Shown: piece by piece, positions 1 through 8,186 of the stretch
Layout of the letters: each line of letters opens with the position of its first letter
Position numbering within the stretch: position 1 is the first letter of the stretch
Assembly: GCA_007127425.1 (NCBI GenBank)
Contig: SKZJ01000051.1
Location: 1-9,891, forward strand
Direction: 5' to 3'
Length of the DNA: 9,891 bases
DNA from: Wenzhouxiangella sp.
Lineage (GTDB): Bacteria > Pseudomonadota > Gammaproteobacteria > Xanthomonadales > Wenzhouxiangellaceae
Position numbers and translations under genes: made by a program
Notes under the pieces: model-generated
The model's input: the letters and a program-made list of their open reading frames with translations, nothing else
The model's database searches: none
What the model was told of the DNA's origin: nothing

Positions 1-2365
1 CGTGCACGTAGCGGTACAGTCCGCCGTGCTCGATCGGTACGGTCTTGTTCCAGGCCCAGCGCGCCAGGGATTTCTGGTCGGCGTGCAGGTCGGAAAAATC
101 CGTGCCCTGGATGCGGCTGACCGCTCCCGGGAAGCACTTGTCGACCACTTCGTCGGCCATGCCGATGATCTCGAACAATTGCGACCCGCGGTACGAGCCG
201 ATGGTGGAAATGCCCATCTTCGACAGGATCTTGTACAGGCCCTTGCGAATGCCGCGGCGGTAGTTCCGACCCAGTTCCAGCACCCGGTTCTCCGGGTTCT
301 CGATCTCGCCGGCCTCGACCATGGCATGCAGGCTCTGGTAGACGAGGTAGGGGTAGACCGCGGTGGCGCCGAAGCCGATCAGGCAGGCGAAGTGGTGCGG
401 GTCGCGCGCGGTGCCGGTCTCGACGAGCAGGTTGCACAGCGGGCGCTGGCCGGTCTCGAGCAGGTGGTGATGGATCGCGCCGGTGGCCAGCAGAGCATGT
501 ACCGGCAGGTGGCCGGGCTTGAGATAGCGATCGGAGACCAGCAACACCAGCTTGCCGTTGTCGACCGCCGCACTGGCTTTGCGGCACAGATCTTCAATGG
601 CCTGGTCCAGCGGCGTATCTTCGGGGTAATTGAGATCAATAAATTCCGAGGGCACACCCAGCTGCGGGGTGTTGATCAACTGCCTGAGCTTGCGCTGGCT
701 CAGAACCGGCGAGTTGAGCACCACGCGGTCGGCCAGGTCGGGGCCGGGCGTGAAGACGTTGCCCTTGCGGCCAATGCCGGTTTCCAGCGACATCACGATT
801 CTTTCGCGCAGGGAGTCGATGGGCGGATTGGTCACCTGCGCGAACTGCTGGCGAAAGCAGTCGTAGGGTGAACGGACTCTTGTCGACAGTACCGGCATGG
901 GCGTGTCGTCGCCCATGGAGCCGATCGCCTCGGCCTGGGTGCGGGCCAGCACCTGGACGACATCGCGCCGTTCCTCGCGCGACAGGTTGAACATCTTCTG
1001 GTAGGTCGCCAGGGTGTCCTTGTCGAACGGTTCGGCCGCCATGTGCACGTCGACCAGTTCGGAGTCGAGGTACTTGACGCCGGATTTCAGCCAGTCCTGC
1101 CAGGGGTGCAGGTTCTTCAACTGGTCATCGACGGCGCGGTGATCGAGCAATTCACCGGACTCGATGTCGGCAACCAGCAACTGGCCCGGTCCGAGTCGGC
1201 CGCGTGCCTTGACCTCATCGGTTGCCAGGTCGACCACGCCGGTCTCGGAGGCGACGATCAGGCGGCGGTCCGTGGTCAGCGCCCAGCGTGCCGGCCTCAG
1301 CCCGTTGCGGTCCAGCGCGCACACGGCGAAACGTCCGTCGCACATCACCAGCCCGGCCGGGCCGTCCCAGCCCTCCTGGTGAAAGGTGAAGAACTCGTAG
1401 AAGGCGCGCAGGTCGGCATCGAGATTGTCGGCTGTCTGCCAGGCCGGCGGCATGAGAATGCGCACCGCCTGGGGCAGCGGCATGCCGCCGGTGACCAGCA
1501 ATTCGACCATGTTGTCGAGCGAGCCGGAGTCGGAGCCGTGCATGGCGACCGGCTCGGCCAGTTCGCCCATTTCCTCAAGCAATGGCGAGGCCAGTAGCTT
1601 GCGCCTGGCCCTGGCCCAGTAGCGGTTGCCGCGGATGGTGTTGATCTCGCCGTTGTGGGCCAGCATGCGGAAGGGCTGGGCCAGTTCCCAGCGCGGCAGG
1701 GTATTGGTGGAAAAGCGTTGATGAAACACCACGGCGGACGTGGTCAGCCGCTCGTCGGCCAGGTCGGGGTAGAACTGCGCCAGGTACTCGGGCATGACCA
1801 TGCCCTTGTAAGAGATCGTCTCGGCCGACAGGCTGGCGACATAAAAACCGGCATCCGGGCCGATTTCGGTCTCACACTTGCGACGAGCCATGAACAGGCG
1901 GCGGCCAAGATCACCGCGCGACAGGTCCGACGGGGCGTTGACGAATACCTGCTCGATGATCGGCAGGGTGTCGACGGCCTTCTCGCCCAATGCTTTCGGG
2001 TCGATCGGCACCTCGCGCCAGCCGGCAACCTCAAGGCCCTGATCCTGGATGCTTTTATCGAGCGCTGCGCGTTGCTCTACTCGGCGCTCGGATGCCACGA
2101 AGACCATGCCCACGGCGAACTGTTCGCCGAGTTCGATATCGCTGCCGACTGCGATTTCCCGCAGAAAGGATTCCGGCATGCGGATCAAGACGCCGCAACC
2201 GTCGCCGGTCTTGCCGTCTGGGGCGACGGCACCGCGGTGGGTCAGCCGGGTCAGAGCCGTCAGGGCGTCGGCGAGTATCCTATGCTCGGCACGGTTGTCG
2301 AGACCGGCAATCAGGCCGAATCCGCAGGAATCTCTTTCGAAATCAGTTTGATGGAGGGTTTTCAA
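1..2365 (-). CDS. gltB: Glutamate synthase (NADPH) large subunit, N-terminal part, runs off left edge
   Basis: One uninterrupted minus-strand frame of 788 codons from 2365 to the window edge. The large subunit of glutamate synthase (GOGAT) hydrolyses glutamine in an N-terminal class II amidotransferase domain and passes ammonia to a 2-oxoglutarate site. Seen here: a short propeptide ending ERDS, then CGFG with Cys14 as the expected N-terminal nucleophile after processing; HQRFSTNT and AHNGEINTIRGN (about residue 235), classic GltB amidotransferase motifs; SMGDDTPMPVLS and the central domain (roughly 470-760). The window ends in EHGGLYRYVH, before the FMN and 3Fe-4S domain. Full family length is near 1500 residues, so about half is present; gltD is not visible. 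No ATG or GTG exists in frame between the upstream stop (TAA, near 2429-2431) and Cys14, so TTG at 2363-2365 is the likely start, with only a weak ribosome-binding site. Identity is very secure; the start is less so. Confidence 0.96.
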   Translation of the reverse strand, partial: MKTLHQTDFERDSCGFGLIAGLDNRAEHRILADALTALTRLTHRGAVAPDGKTGDGCGVLIRMPESFLREIAVGSDIELGEQFAVGMVFVASERRVEQRAALDKSIQDQGLEVAGWREVPIDPKALGEKAVDTLPIIEQVFVNAPSDLSRGDLGRRLFMARRKCETEIGPDAGFYVASLSAETISYKGMVMPEYLAQFYPDLADERLTTSAVVFHQRFSTNTLPRWELAQPFRMLAHNGEINTIRGNRYWARARRKLLASPLLEEMGELAEPVAMHGSDSGSLDNMVELLVTGGMPLPQAVRILMPPAWQTADNLDADLRAFYEFFTFHQEGWDGPAGLVMCDGRFAVCALDRNGLRPARWALTTDRRLIVASETGVVDLATDEVKARGRLGPGQLLVADIESGELLDHRAVDDQLKNLHPWQDWLKSGVKYLDSELVDVHMAAEPFDKDTLATYQKMFNLSREERRDVVQVLARTQAEAIGSMGDDTPMPVLSTRVRSPYDCFRQQFAQVTNPPIDSLRERIVMSLETGIGRKGNVFTPGPDLADRVVLNSPVLSQRKLRQLINTPQLGVPSEFIDLNYPEDTPLDQAIEDLCRKASAAVDNGKLVLLVSDRYLKPGHLPVHALLATGAIHHHLLETGQRPLCNLLVETGTARDPHHFACLIGFGATAVYPYLVYQSLHAMVEAGEIENPENRVLELGRNYRRGIRKGLYKILSKMGISTIGSYRGSQLFEIIGMADEVVDKCFPGAVSRIQGTDFSDLHADQKSLARWAWNKTVPIEHGGLYRYVH

Positions 2366-2537
2366 GGGGGTGTCTATCGCCTGCCGCTCTTGACGGCATA
2401 CTGATGCGTATCTAATAGGATACCGAAATTACTCCTTGGGAGAGCGAGTGATCCATGACATTTCCTTGATAGTCGATGCCCGCGGCCCGACAATGATGTA
2501 TGAAAACCACCCATTCACGTTGATCCGATATTAAATT
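2366..2537. promoter_or_regulatory. Divergent intergenic region between gltB and the glutaredoxin fusion
   Basis: This 172-bp gap must hold the promoters for both directions. Rightward, TTGATA at 2466-2471 and GACAAT at 2489-2494 are 17 bp apart and would start RNA near 2501, about 37 bases before the ATG. Leftward, TTGTCG and TATCAA (minus strand, near 2472-2499, 16-bp spacer) are a possible pair. An AAGGAG on the minus strand near 2432-2437 looks like a ribosome-binding site but is followed by TAA in the gltB frame, so it does not serve the chosen start. These are matches by eye to sigma-70 consensus and are weak. Confidence 0.3.
2408..2423. promoter_or_regulatory. Small inverted repeat upstream of gltB
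   Basis: GTATC and GATAC form a perfect 5-bp inverted repeat separated by TAATAG. It lies 43-58 bases upstream of the TTG start of gltB, in its leader or promoter. It could be an operator half-site pair or a small RNA hairpin; nothing identifies the binding protein, and a 5-bp repeat can arise by chance. Confidence 0.25.
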
Positions 2538-3440
2538 ATGAGTCTAGAACCCGCCGTCCGCGAACGAATTGAACAGCAAATCGCCTCCCACCGCTACGTC
2601 CTCTACATGAAGGGCAGCCCGAAAATGCCGCAGTGCGGATTCTCCGCCCGCGTCGCCGGTATGCTCGACCAGTTGCTCGAGGGGGATTACGCATCCTACA
2701 ACGTGCTCGATGACGAGTCCGTCCGCGAGGGCATCAAGGTGTTCGGCAACTGGCCGACCATCCCGCAACTCTACGTGGACGGCGAACTGGTCGGCGGCTG
2801 CGACATCATCACCGAGATGTTCAACTCCGGTGAACTGCACGAAATGTGCGGTATGGACAAGCCCGACCGCACGCCGCCGGAGATCGAAATCACCGACAAG
2901 GCCGCCGAGAAAATCCGCGAGTTCCTCGACGCCTATCCCGGCAATCATCTGCATTTCTCGATCGACTCGGGCTGGGATGCACAGTTCCAGGTTGGCCCGA
3001 AGCAGGGCCACGAGATCGAAACCGAGGCGGCGGGCATTACCGTGCTGATGGACCTGGCCTCGGCCCAGCGCGCCAAGGGCGCAAGTATCGACTGGGTGGA
3101 GAGCGTGCAGGGCGAAGGCCTGAAGTTGGATCTGCCCGGCGCGCCGGCGCCAGTCAAGCCGATGAATCCGGCCGAACTGCAAGAGCGACTCAACGGCGGT
3201 GAAGGTTTGTTGGTCATCGATACCCGCTCGGAGACGAACCGTACCGAAAAGCCGTTGGATTTCGCCCGTCCGCTCGATGCCGACCTGATGGCCCAACTCA
3301 AGGACGGCGACCCGAACCAGCCGCTGGTATTCGTATGCGATACCGGTGTGACCAGTCAGCAGTACGCCGAGCACTACCGCAAGCAGGGCTACACGCAGGT
3401 TTACAATCTGGAGGGCGGTGCTGCCGCCATCCTGGGTTGA
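2538..3440 (+). CDS. Grx4-type monothiol glutaredoxin fused to an A-type (IscA-like) domain and a rhodanese domain
   Basis: A 300-residue protein with three domains. Residues 1-106 are a CGFS monothiol glutaredoxin: Lys25, active site CGFS at 33-36, the TIPQ cis-proline loop at 74-77 and GGCD at 86-89, the residues that hold glutathione and a bridging 2Fe-2S cluster in Grx4/GrxD. Residues about 115-202 resemble the HesB/IscA A-type fold (EITDKAAEKIREFL start; GLKLDLP near the end) but contain none of the three cluster-binding cysteines. Residues about 208-300 are a rhodanese domain, with VIDTR at 226-230, the sulfur-carrying Cys267 in FVCDTGVTS, and the NLEGG ending. It is probably a cytosolic Fe-S or persulfide trafficking protein. 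Ordinary GrxD is about 115 residues, so this is an extended form. ATG at 2538 lacks a clear ribosome-binding site. The next gene follows after two bases, implying one transcript. Confidence 0.93.
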   Translation: MSLEPAVRERIEQQIASHRYVLYMKGSPKMPQCGFSARVAGMLDQLLEGDYASYNVLDDESVREGIKVFGNWPTIPQLYVDGELVGGCDIITEMFNSGELHEMCGMDKPDRTPPEIEITDKAAEKIREFLDAYPGNHLHFSIDSGWDAQFQVGPKQGHEIETEAAGITVLMDLASAQRAKGASIDWVESVQGEGLKLDLPGAPAPVKPMNPAELQERLNGGEGLLVIDTRSETNRTEKPLDFARPLDADLMAQLKDGDPNQPLVFVCDTGVTSQQYAEHYRKQGYTQVYNLEGGAAAILG

Positions 3441-3442
3441 GC

Positions 3443-4906
3443 GTGGCGCTTTCGGGGACTTCAAAAAAGGCGTTCATGGGACTGGCCTGGGCGGCATTTC
3501 TGTTGGCCGCCCTGGCTGCTTGCTCGCCCAGCGACGAGCCTGCTCTTCCGGAACCGACCGTAGACGGTGCCGATGGACTACTCGAGTTGGCCGACCCGAT
3601 GATCGGGCGCTGGACCGGCGATCTCGACGGCATGGTCGAGCGGCGCCGGATCCGGGTGCTGGTGCCGTACAGCCGGACGTTCTATTTCCATGACGCAGGG
3701 GGTAGTCAACGCGGGCTGTCTTACGAGTTCATGGAAGCCTTCGAGGATTTCCTCAATGAACGGCTGGGCCGCGGACACCAGCGGGTGAACATCATTTACG
3801 TGCCGGTCACCCGCGACCGACTCATCTCCTGGTTGTTGGACGGGCGTGGCGACGTGGTTGTCGCCAATCTCACCATCACGCCCACGCGGCAGCGACAGGT
3901 GTCGTTCACCGAGCCGTGGTCGCGCGGGGTCAACGAGGTGCTGGTCTCCGGGCCGTCGGCCGATGCCGTCGAGCAACGCGAGGACCTGGCGGGGCAGACC
4001 GTTTATGTACGTCCGCACAGCAGCTACTTCGAGAGCCTGATCGAACTCAACCGGGACTTTTCCTCGCGCGGGCTGCCCCGTATGCGCCTGGAGCAGGCGC
4101 CCGGACATTTCGAGACGGGTGATGTACTGGAAATGGTCGCCGCCGGCGTAGTCGATCATGCCGTCGCCGACGACTACCTCGCCGGCCTGTGGTCGCGGGC
4201 GCTGACGGGTCTCGAAGTCAATGAGGACATTGTTCTGCGCGAAGGGGGCTCCATGGCCTTTGCCGTGCATCCGAAAAGCTCGGAACTGAAGACGGTGCTC
4301 AACGAGTTCCTGGCGACGCATCGTGCAGGAACGCTGTTCGGCAACGTCACTTTTCAACGCTACCTGGAGGACACCCGCTGGGTGCTCGCAGAGGGGCGTG
4401 AGGAAGCGGTCGAGCGTTTCGCCGACATGTCCGATCTGTTCCGGCGCTATGGCAACGAGTACGACCTCGACTGGCTGATGCTGATTGCCCAGGGTTACCA
4501 GGAATCGCGACTCCGTCAGTCGGCGCGATCACCCGCCGGTGCCATCGGCGTCATGCAGTTGCTTCCGGGGACCGGCCGAGACATGGGAGTCGGTGACATC
4601 ACCGAGCTGGAAAATAATATCCACGCGGGCGCGCGCTACCTGCGCTGGATGATCGACCGATACTACGCCGACGAGCCGATGGAAGGCGATAACCGCCTTC
4701 TGTTCGCACTGGCGTCCTACAACGCCGGCCCGAGGCGGGTGCGAGAAATGCGCAACGAGGCTGAACGCGTCGGCCTGGACCCAAACGAGTGGTTCGACAA
4801 CGTCGAGACCATCGCCGCACAGGTTATCGGGCGTGAGACCGTGGAGTACGTGTCCAACATCTACAAGTACTACATCGCTTTTCAGTTGGTAGCCTTGCAG
4901 CAGTAG
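3443..4906 (+). CDS. mltF: Membrane-bound lytic murein transglycosylase F (MltF-like lipoprotein)
   Basis: This enzyme cleaves the MurNAc-GlcNAc bond of peptidoglycan with 1,6-anhydro product formation, anchored at the outer membrane. From GTG at 3443 it has 487 residues, near the usual length of about 500. Residues 1-27 form a lipoprotein signal: Lys8-Lys9, a hydrophobic stretch, then LAAC with Cys27 as the lipidated residue; Ser follows, not Asp, which favours outer-membrane sorting. About 69-300 is a periplasmic solute-binding type-3 domain (RIRVLVPYSRTFYF, then GLSYEFMEAFEDF), as in MltF. About 335-487 is the GH23/SLT catalytic domain: catalytic Glu354 in YQES, GVMQL at 369-373, SYNAG at 425-429. 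The alternative ATG at 3476 has a better upstream AAAAGG but would remove both lysines of the signal peptide, so I prefer the GTG, two bases after the preceding stop and probably translationally coupled. It reads from the glutaredoxin-fusion promoter. Confidence 0.93.
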   Translation: MALSGTSKKAFMGLAWAAFLLAALAACSPSDEPALPEPTVDGADGLLELADPMIGRWTGDLDGMVERRRIRVLVPYSRTFYFHDAGGSQRGLSYEFMEAFEDFLNERLGRGHQRVNIIYVPVTRDRLISWLLDGRGDVVVANLTITPTRQRQVSFTEPWSRGVNEVLVSGPSADAVEQREDLAGQTVYVRPHSSYFESLIELNRDFSSRGLPRMRLEQAPGHFETGDVLEMVAAGVVDHAVADDYLAGLWSRALTGLEVNEDIVLREGGSMAFAVHPKSSELKTVLNEFLATHRAGTLFGNVTFQRYLEDTRWVLAEGREEAVERFADMSDLFRRYGNEYDLDWLMLIAQGYQESRLRQSARSPAGAIGVMQLLPGTGRDMGVGDITELENNIHAGARYLRWMIDRYYADEPMEGDNRLLFALASYNAGPRRVREMRNEAERVGLDPNEWFDNVETIAAQVIGRETVEYVSNIYKYYIAFQLVALQQ

Positions 4907-4941
4907 GGGCATCACCAGCACTCGATGTTGGAGGTAAGTCA

Positions 4942-4973
4942 GGCCGGTTGGGTGCCGTGCTAATATTCCGGCC
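4942..4973 (+). promoter_or_regulatory. Extended -10 promoter inside an inverted repeat, directly before the regulator ATG
   Basis: TGC followed by TAATAT (4958-4966) fits the extended -10 pattern TGnTAnnnT. RNA would start about 7 bases downstream, at 4973-4974, which is the A of the start codon. No convincing -35 lies at the right distance, as expected for extended -10 promoters, and no ribosome-binding site precedes the ATG. GGCCGG (4942-4947) and CCGGCC (4968-4973) form a 6-bp inverted repeat bracketing the -10 element, so a bound protein would block the promoter; autoregulation is possible but unproven. Confidence 0.5.
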
Positions 4974-7900
4974 ATGCCCGGAGATAGTACGGAAAGTCCT
5001 GTCGGGCGAGTGATCTCGTTCGAATCCTTTGAGTTCCATCCTGCAGCCGAGGAGCTGCGTCGGAACGGGAAACGAGTGGATGTCCAGGATATGCCGCTCA
5101 AGGTGCTTGCGATGGTGCTGGAACAGCCGGGCAAGCTCATCCGGCGCGAGACCTTCTTCGAGCAACTCTGGCCGGAAGACGAAACCGGCATTCTCGATGA
5201 CAACCTCAATACGGCGGTGCGCAAGCTGCGGCTTGCCCTTGAGGATTCCGCGCGTCATCCGCGCTTCATCGAGACCGTGCCGCGGCGAGGTTATCGATTC
5301 CTGGCGAAAGTGGTTGAGACGGCTATCGGCCCGAGCTCCACTTCAGACTCTTCTCAATGGTGGGATTCTTCTGTACCGAGTTCGGGGTTTTCCCGACCGG
5401 ATGCTCATCGTCTGGCACATCTATTCGTAGGGCGGGATGAGGAGTTCAATCAGATTTCTTCACACCTCGACGACTGCCTGGATCAGCATCACGGCTGGCT
5501 AGTGATGCTTTCCGGGGAGGCCGGAATAGGAAAGACCCGACTGGCCGAACAACTTGCCGGTACGGCAACCGATCGTGGTATGTGCGTCTTCTGGGGTCGG
5601 AGCCTGGAGGAACGTGGCGGTCCGCCTTACTGGCCATGGGTGCAAGTATTGAGAGCCATGATCCGCTCGTTTGATGACGACGCGCTGGCCGAATGCATGG
5701 GGGCCGGTGCAGCCGACATTGCGGGTATTGTCCCTGAACTGACGCAAAGGCTGGATGTAATACCGTCAGTCCCCCTGGCCACGGCTGATCAGGACCGATT
5801 CCGCCTGTTCGATTCCATTGGGACATTTCTTGTCAATGCCGCCCATCGTCAGCCGCTGCTGCTTGTGTTTGACAATCTTCACTGGGCGGGTCGCCCATCG
5901 CTGTTGTTGTTCCAGTTCCTCTCTGCCGTTCTGGCCGACTGCCCGGTCTTTATCCTCGGCACTTATCGTGGGTCTGAAGTTTCACGGGATCACCCGCTGT
6001 TCGATACCCTCGGTACGCTGAATCGAGACTCAAAGTTCCTGCGTCTGCATCTCAAGGGGCTAAAGCCCGAGGCAGTAGACACATTGCTTCGTTCTGCCAC
6101 CGGAAGACAGCCTGCGTCGGCGCTGGTCGAGGCCGTTCATCGCGAGACCGAAGGCAACGCTTTTTTCGTTGCTGAGGTTATTCGGCTGCTGATTGACAGT
6201 CAGGCGCTTGATGGTAAAGAGGAGTTGGGCCGACCGCTTGTTATCGAGATTCCAGAAGGCATCCGCGAAGTGATTGGTAAGCGGCTGAATCAACTGTCGG
6301 CGGACTGTAATCGGATTCTGAAGGTTGCTGCAGTTGTTGGTCGTCAGTTCGAGCTGCGCCTGTTGAAGTGCCTGGTTGACGATATGGGGGGCGAGCTCAT
6401 GTCCGAGGCACTGGAAGAGGCCATGCGCTCTGGAGTGATTGTTGAGAGCGGTCGTCGATTGGATGCGTTCAAGTTCAGTCATGCATTGATCCGAGAAACA
6501 CTGTATGACGAGATTAATTCGGCACGCCGGTCAAGGTTGCATGCGCTGGTCGGACAGGGAATAGAGGTGCTCTATGGCGAAGGTTCAGAGCAGCAGCTGA
6601 CTTCGCTTGCGCATCACTTTACAGAGGCTGCACGCAGTGGGGACGTGACTAAGTCCATTGACTACAGCATGCGGGCCGGCCAGCTTGCTGAAGAGCAACT
6701 GGCCTATGATGAAGCGGCCAGCCATTACCAGAATGCAATCGAGGCGCTTGAGCTGGATGTCGGAACGGAAAATGATCAGGTTCGATGTCGATTACTGCTG
6801 GCCCTGGCTTGTGCGATGAGCAAAGAAGCGAGAACACCTGAATCCCTCGAGCTGTGTGAGCAGGCTTTTGCCATAGCATGCAAGCAGGGTAATGTTGAGC
6901 GGATGCTGGAGGCATGCAGGATCGTCGACTATGGTGTTTCCAACCTGGGCGTCGGTGGTGATCGTGCCTTGAGTCTTGTTGAAAACGCCCTGGCTGCAAT
7001 GCCCGATCAAGATAGTCCGGAGCGGGCGGAACTGCTGGGGGTGTTGGCAAGAGCCCGTTACATGGCGGGCAAGTCCGATCAGGCTGAATCGGCGATTGCC
7101 GAAAGTATTGCGATGTCGCGTCGCGTCCGGGATGCCAAGGCCATGGCATCGGCCTATCGTGCTCGTTGCTTCTCTCCCTATCCGCCAGAAAGCCTGGCTC
7201 AGCGCGTGGAAGTTGCTCGGGAGATGCTCCAGCTTGCCGTAGAGCTGGGAAGCCGTGAGCTGGAGCGTGACGCTCATGACTTATGCTTTTACGATCAGCT
7301 TGAGCTTGGCAACCTGCATCAGGCGGATGAGCATCTTTACCAGTCCGGTAAAATCGGTGAGGCTATCCGACAGCCGTTTTACACCACCAATCACTTAGTT
7401 TATCGGGCCATGCGGAGCATCATGGAAGGGCGGTATGAAGAGGGCGAACAGTTGGCGATTGATGCACTGAAGTCCGGTCAGCGGGGAGGGCGGGGCAGTG
7501 CCGAAGGATTGTTCAGTATGCAGATGTTTGCCATCCGGCGTGATCAGGGGCGCCTGGATGAACTGTTGCCGGTACTGGATGCGTTCCAGAAAATTCACGC
7601 GGGGAGCTCGATCTGGAAGCCGGGCCTGATCCTGCTGTATACCAAGCTGGATATGCCTGATGACGCCCTGCGTGAGTTCCGCATGCTCACGGATGACGAG
7701 CTGTCGATGGTGCCGAGGGATGCCTTGTGGTCAACGTGTCTGGCCTATCTGGCCGAAGCGGCTATATACCTCGATGAAGTCGATGGGGCACGGATGCTGT
7801 ATCAATATCTGGAGCCTTATAGTCGCCGCAACCTCCTGACTGGAGCCAGCGTGGTCTTCCTGGGAGCCGCTGATTATTACCTTGCACTACTGGCTGTATG

Positions 7901-8156
7901 CATGGGCGATTCGCAAGTAGCGTGCAGGCACTTCGAGGAGGCCATCGAGCTGAACAAGCAAATGGGCGCCCATCCGTGGTTGGCGAGAACCCGCTTTCAG
8001 TTCGGCAGCTTACTGGCTCGAAGTGAAGATGAAAAGCAGTGTCGACGTGGTGCCGAAATGCTGGAATCTGCTTCTGCTTCAGCACAGCGGCTTGGTATGC
8101 GCGGGCTGGCGGGGCGAATTGCAGTCGATCGGGAGCAGACTGGGCCAACCTGCTGA
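4974..8156 (+). CDS. Winged-helix / P-loop ATPase / TPR-like transcriptional regulator (STAND-like)
   Basis: A 1060-residue, apparently soluble protein. Residues about 14-112 are an OmpR/PhoB-type winged helix of the Trans_reg_C/CadC kind (FEFHPAAEELRRNGK start; LNTAVRKLRLAL recognition helix; ETVPRRGYRF wing). There is no response-regulator receiver domain and no membrane helix. FVGRDEE (151-157) opens an AAA/STAND ATPase module with Walker A GEAGIGKT at 181-188 and a Walker B-like FDNLHWAG (Asp300). In this family the latter is usually DDLHWAD, so Asn301 and Gly306 are substitutions. GNAFFVAEV (394-402) and the following IPEGIREVIGKRL segment are typical of the same large ATPase family. From about 560 to the end the protein is helical with TPR-like repeats, presumably the sensor or protein-binding part. 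Likely role: DNA-binding regulator switched by ATP and a ligand or partner. It converges on two DUF4242 genes carrying 11-bp-phased repeats, its best candidate targets. The start is supported by an extended -10 element rather than a ribosome-binding site. Confidence 0.88.
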   Translation: MPGDSTESPVGRVISFESFEFHPAAEELRRNGKRVDVQDMPLKVLAMVLEQPGKLIRRETFFEQLWPEDETGILDDNLNTAVRKLRLALEDSARHPRFIETVPRRGYRFLAKVVETAIGPSSTSDSSQWWDSSVPSSGFSRPDAHRLAHLFVGRDEEFNQISSHLDDCLDQHHGWLVMLSGEAGIGKTRLAEQLAGTATDRGMCVFWGRSLEERGGPPYWPWVQVLRAMIRSFDDDALAECMGAGAADIAGIVPELTQRLDVIPSVPLATADQDRFRLFDSIGTFLVNAAHRQPLLLVFDNLHWAGRPSLLLFQFLSAVLADCPVFILGTYRGSEVSRDHPLFDTLGTLNRDSKFLRLHLKGLKPEAVDTLLRSATGRQPASALVEAVHRETEGNAFFVAEVIRLLIDSQALDGKEELGRPLVIEIPEGIREVIGKRLNQLSADCNRILKVAAVVGRQFELRLLKCLVDDMGGELMSEALEEAMRSGVIVESGRRLDAFKFSHALIRETLYDEINSARRSRLHALVGQGIEVLYGEGSEQQLTSLAHHFTEAARSGDVTKSIDYSMRAGQLAEEQLAYDEAASHYQNAIEALELDVGTENDQVRCRLLLALACAMSKEARTPESLELCEQAFAIACKQGNVERMLEACRIVDYGVSNLGVGGDRALSLVENALAAMPDQDSPERAELLGVLARARYMAGKSDQAESAIAESIAMSRRVRDAKAMASAYRARCFSPYPPESLAQRVEVAREMLQLAVELGSRELERDAHDLCFYDQLELGNLHQADEHLYQSGKIGEAIRQPFYTTNHLVYRAMRSIMEGRYEEGEQLAIDALKSGQRGGRGSAEGLFSMQMFAIRRDQGRLDELLPVLDAFQKIHAGSSIWKPGLILLYTKLDMPDDALREFRMLTDDELSMVPRDALWSTCLAYLAEAAIYLDEVDGARMLYQYLEPYSRRNLLTGASVVFLGAADYYLALLAVCMGDSQVACRHFEEAIELNKQMGAHPWLARTRFQFGSLLARSEDEKQCRRGAEMLESASASAQRLGMRGLAGRIAVDREQTGPTC

Positions 8157-8164
8157 GCGGTTGA

Positions 8165-8186
8165 CCCAGTCGTCGGCATTACTGGG
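8165..8186. terminator. Inverted repeat at the convergent 3' ends
   Basis: CCCAGT (8165-8170) and ACTGGG (8181-8186) form a perfect 6-bp inverted repeat with a 10-base loop, lying between the stop of the regulator (8154-8156) and overlapping the stop of the opposing DUF4242 gene (8179-8181). Its position suits a two-way terminator or 3'-end stabiliser, but neither strand has the T-run of an intrinsic terminator, so this is a weak call. Confidence 0.3.

Noticed and set aside
2..2404. Long plus-strand open frames at 2-871, 1043-1597 and 1655-2404
   Set aside because: They are antisense, codon-in-register shadows of the gltB frame in GC-rich DNA; the minus-strand translation shows recognisable glutamate synthase motifs throughout.
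3335..3442. Longer mltF starting at ATG 3335
   Set aside because: It would overlap the preceding gene by over 100 bases and bury the lipoprotein signal behind 36 extra residues.
2544..3464. 306-residue minus-strand open frame
   Set aside because: Antisense shadow of the glutaredoxin fusion, whose plus-strand domains are clear.
3578..4357. 259-residue minus-strand open frame
   Set aside because: Antisense shadow of mltF; no domain pattern seen.
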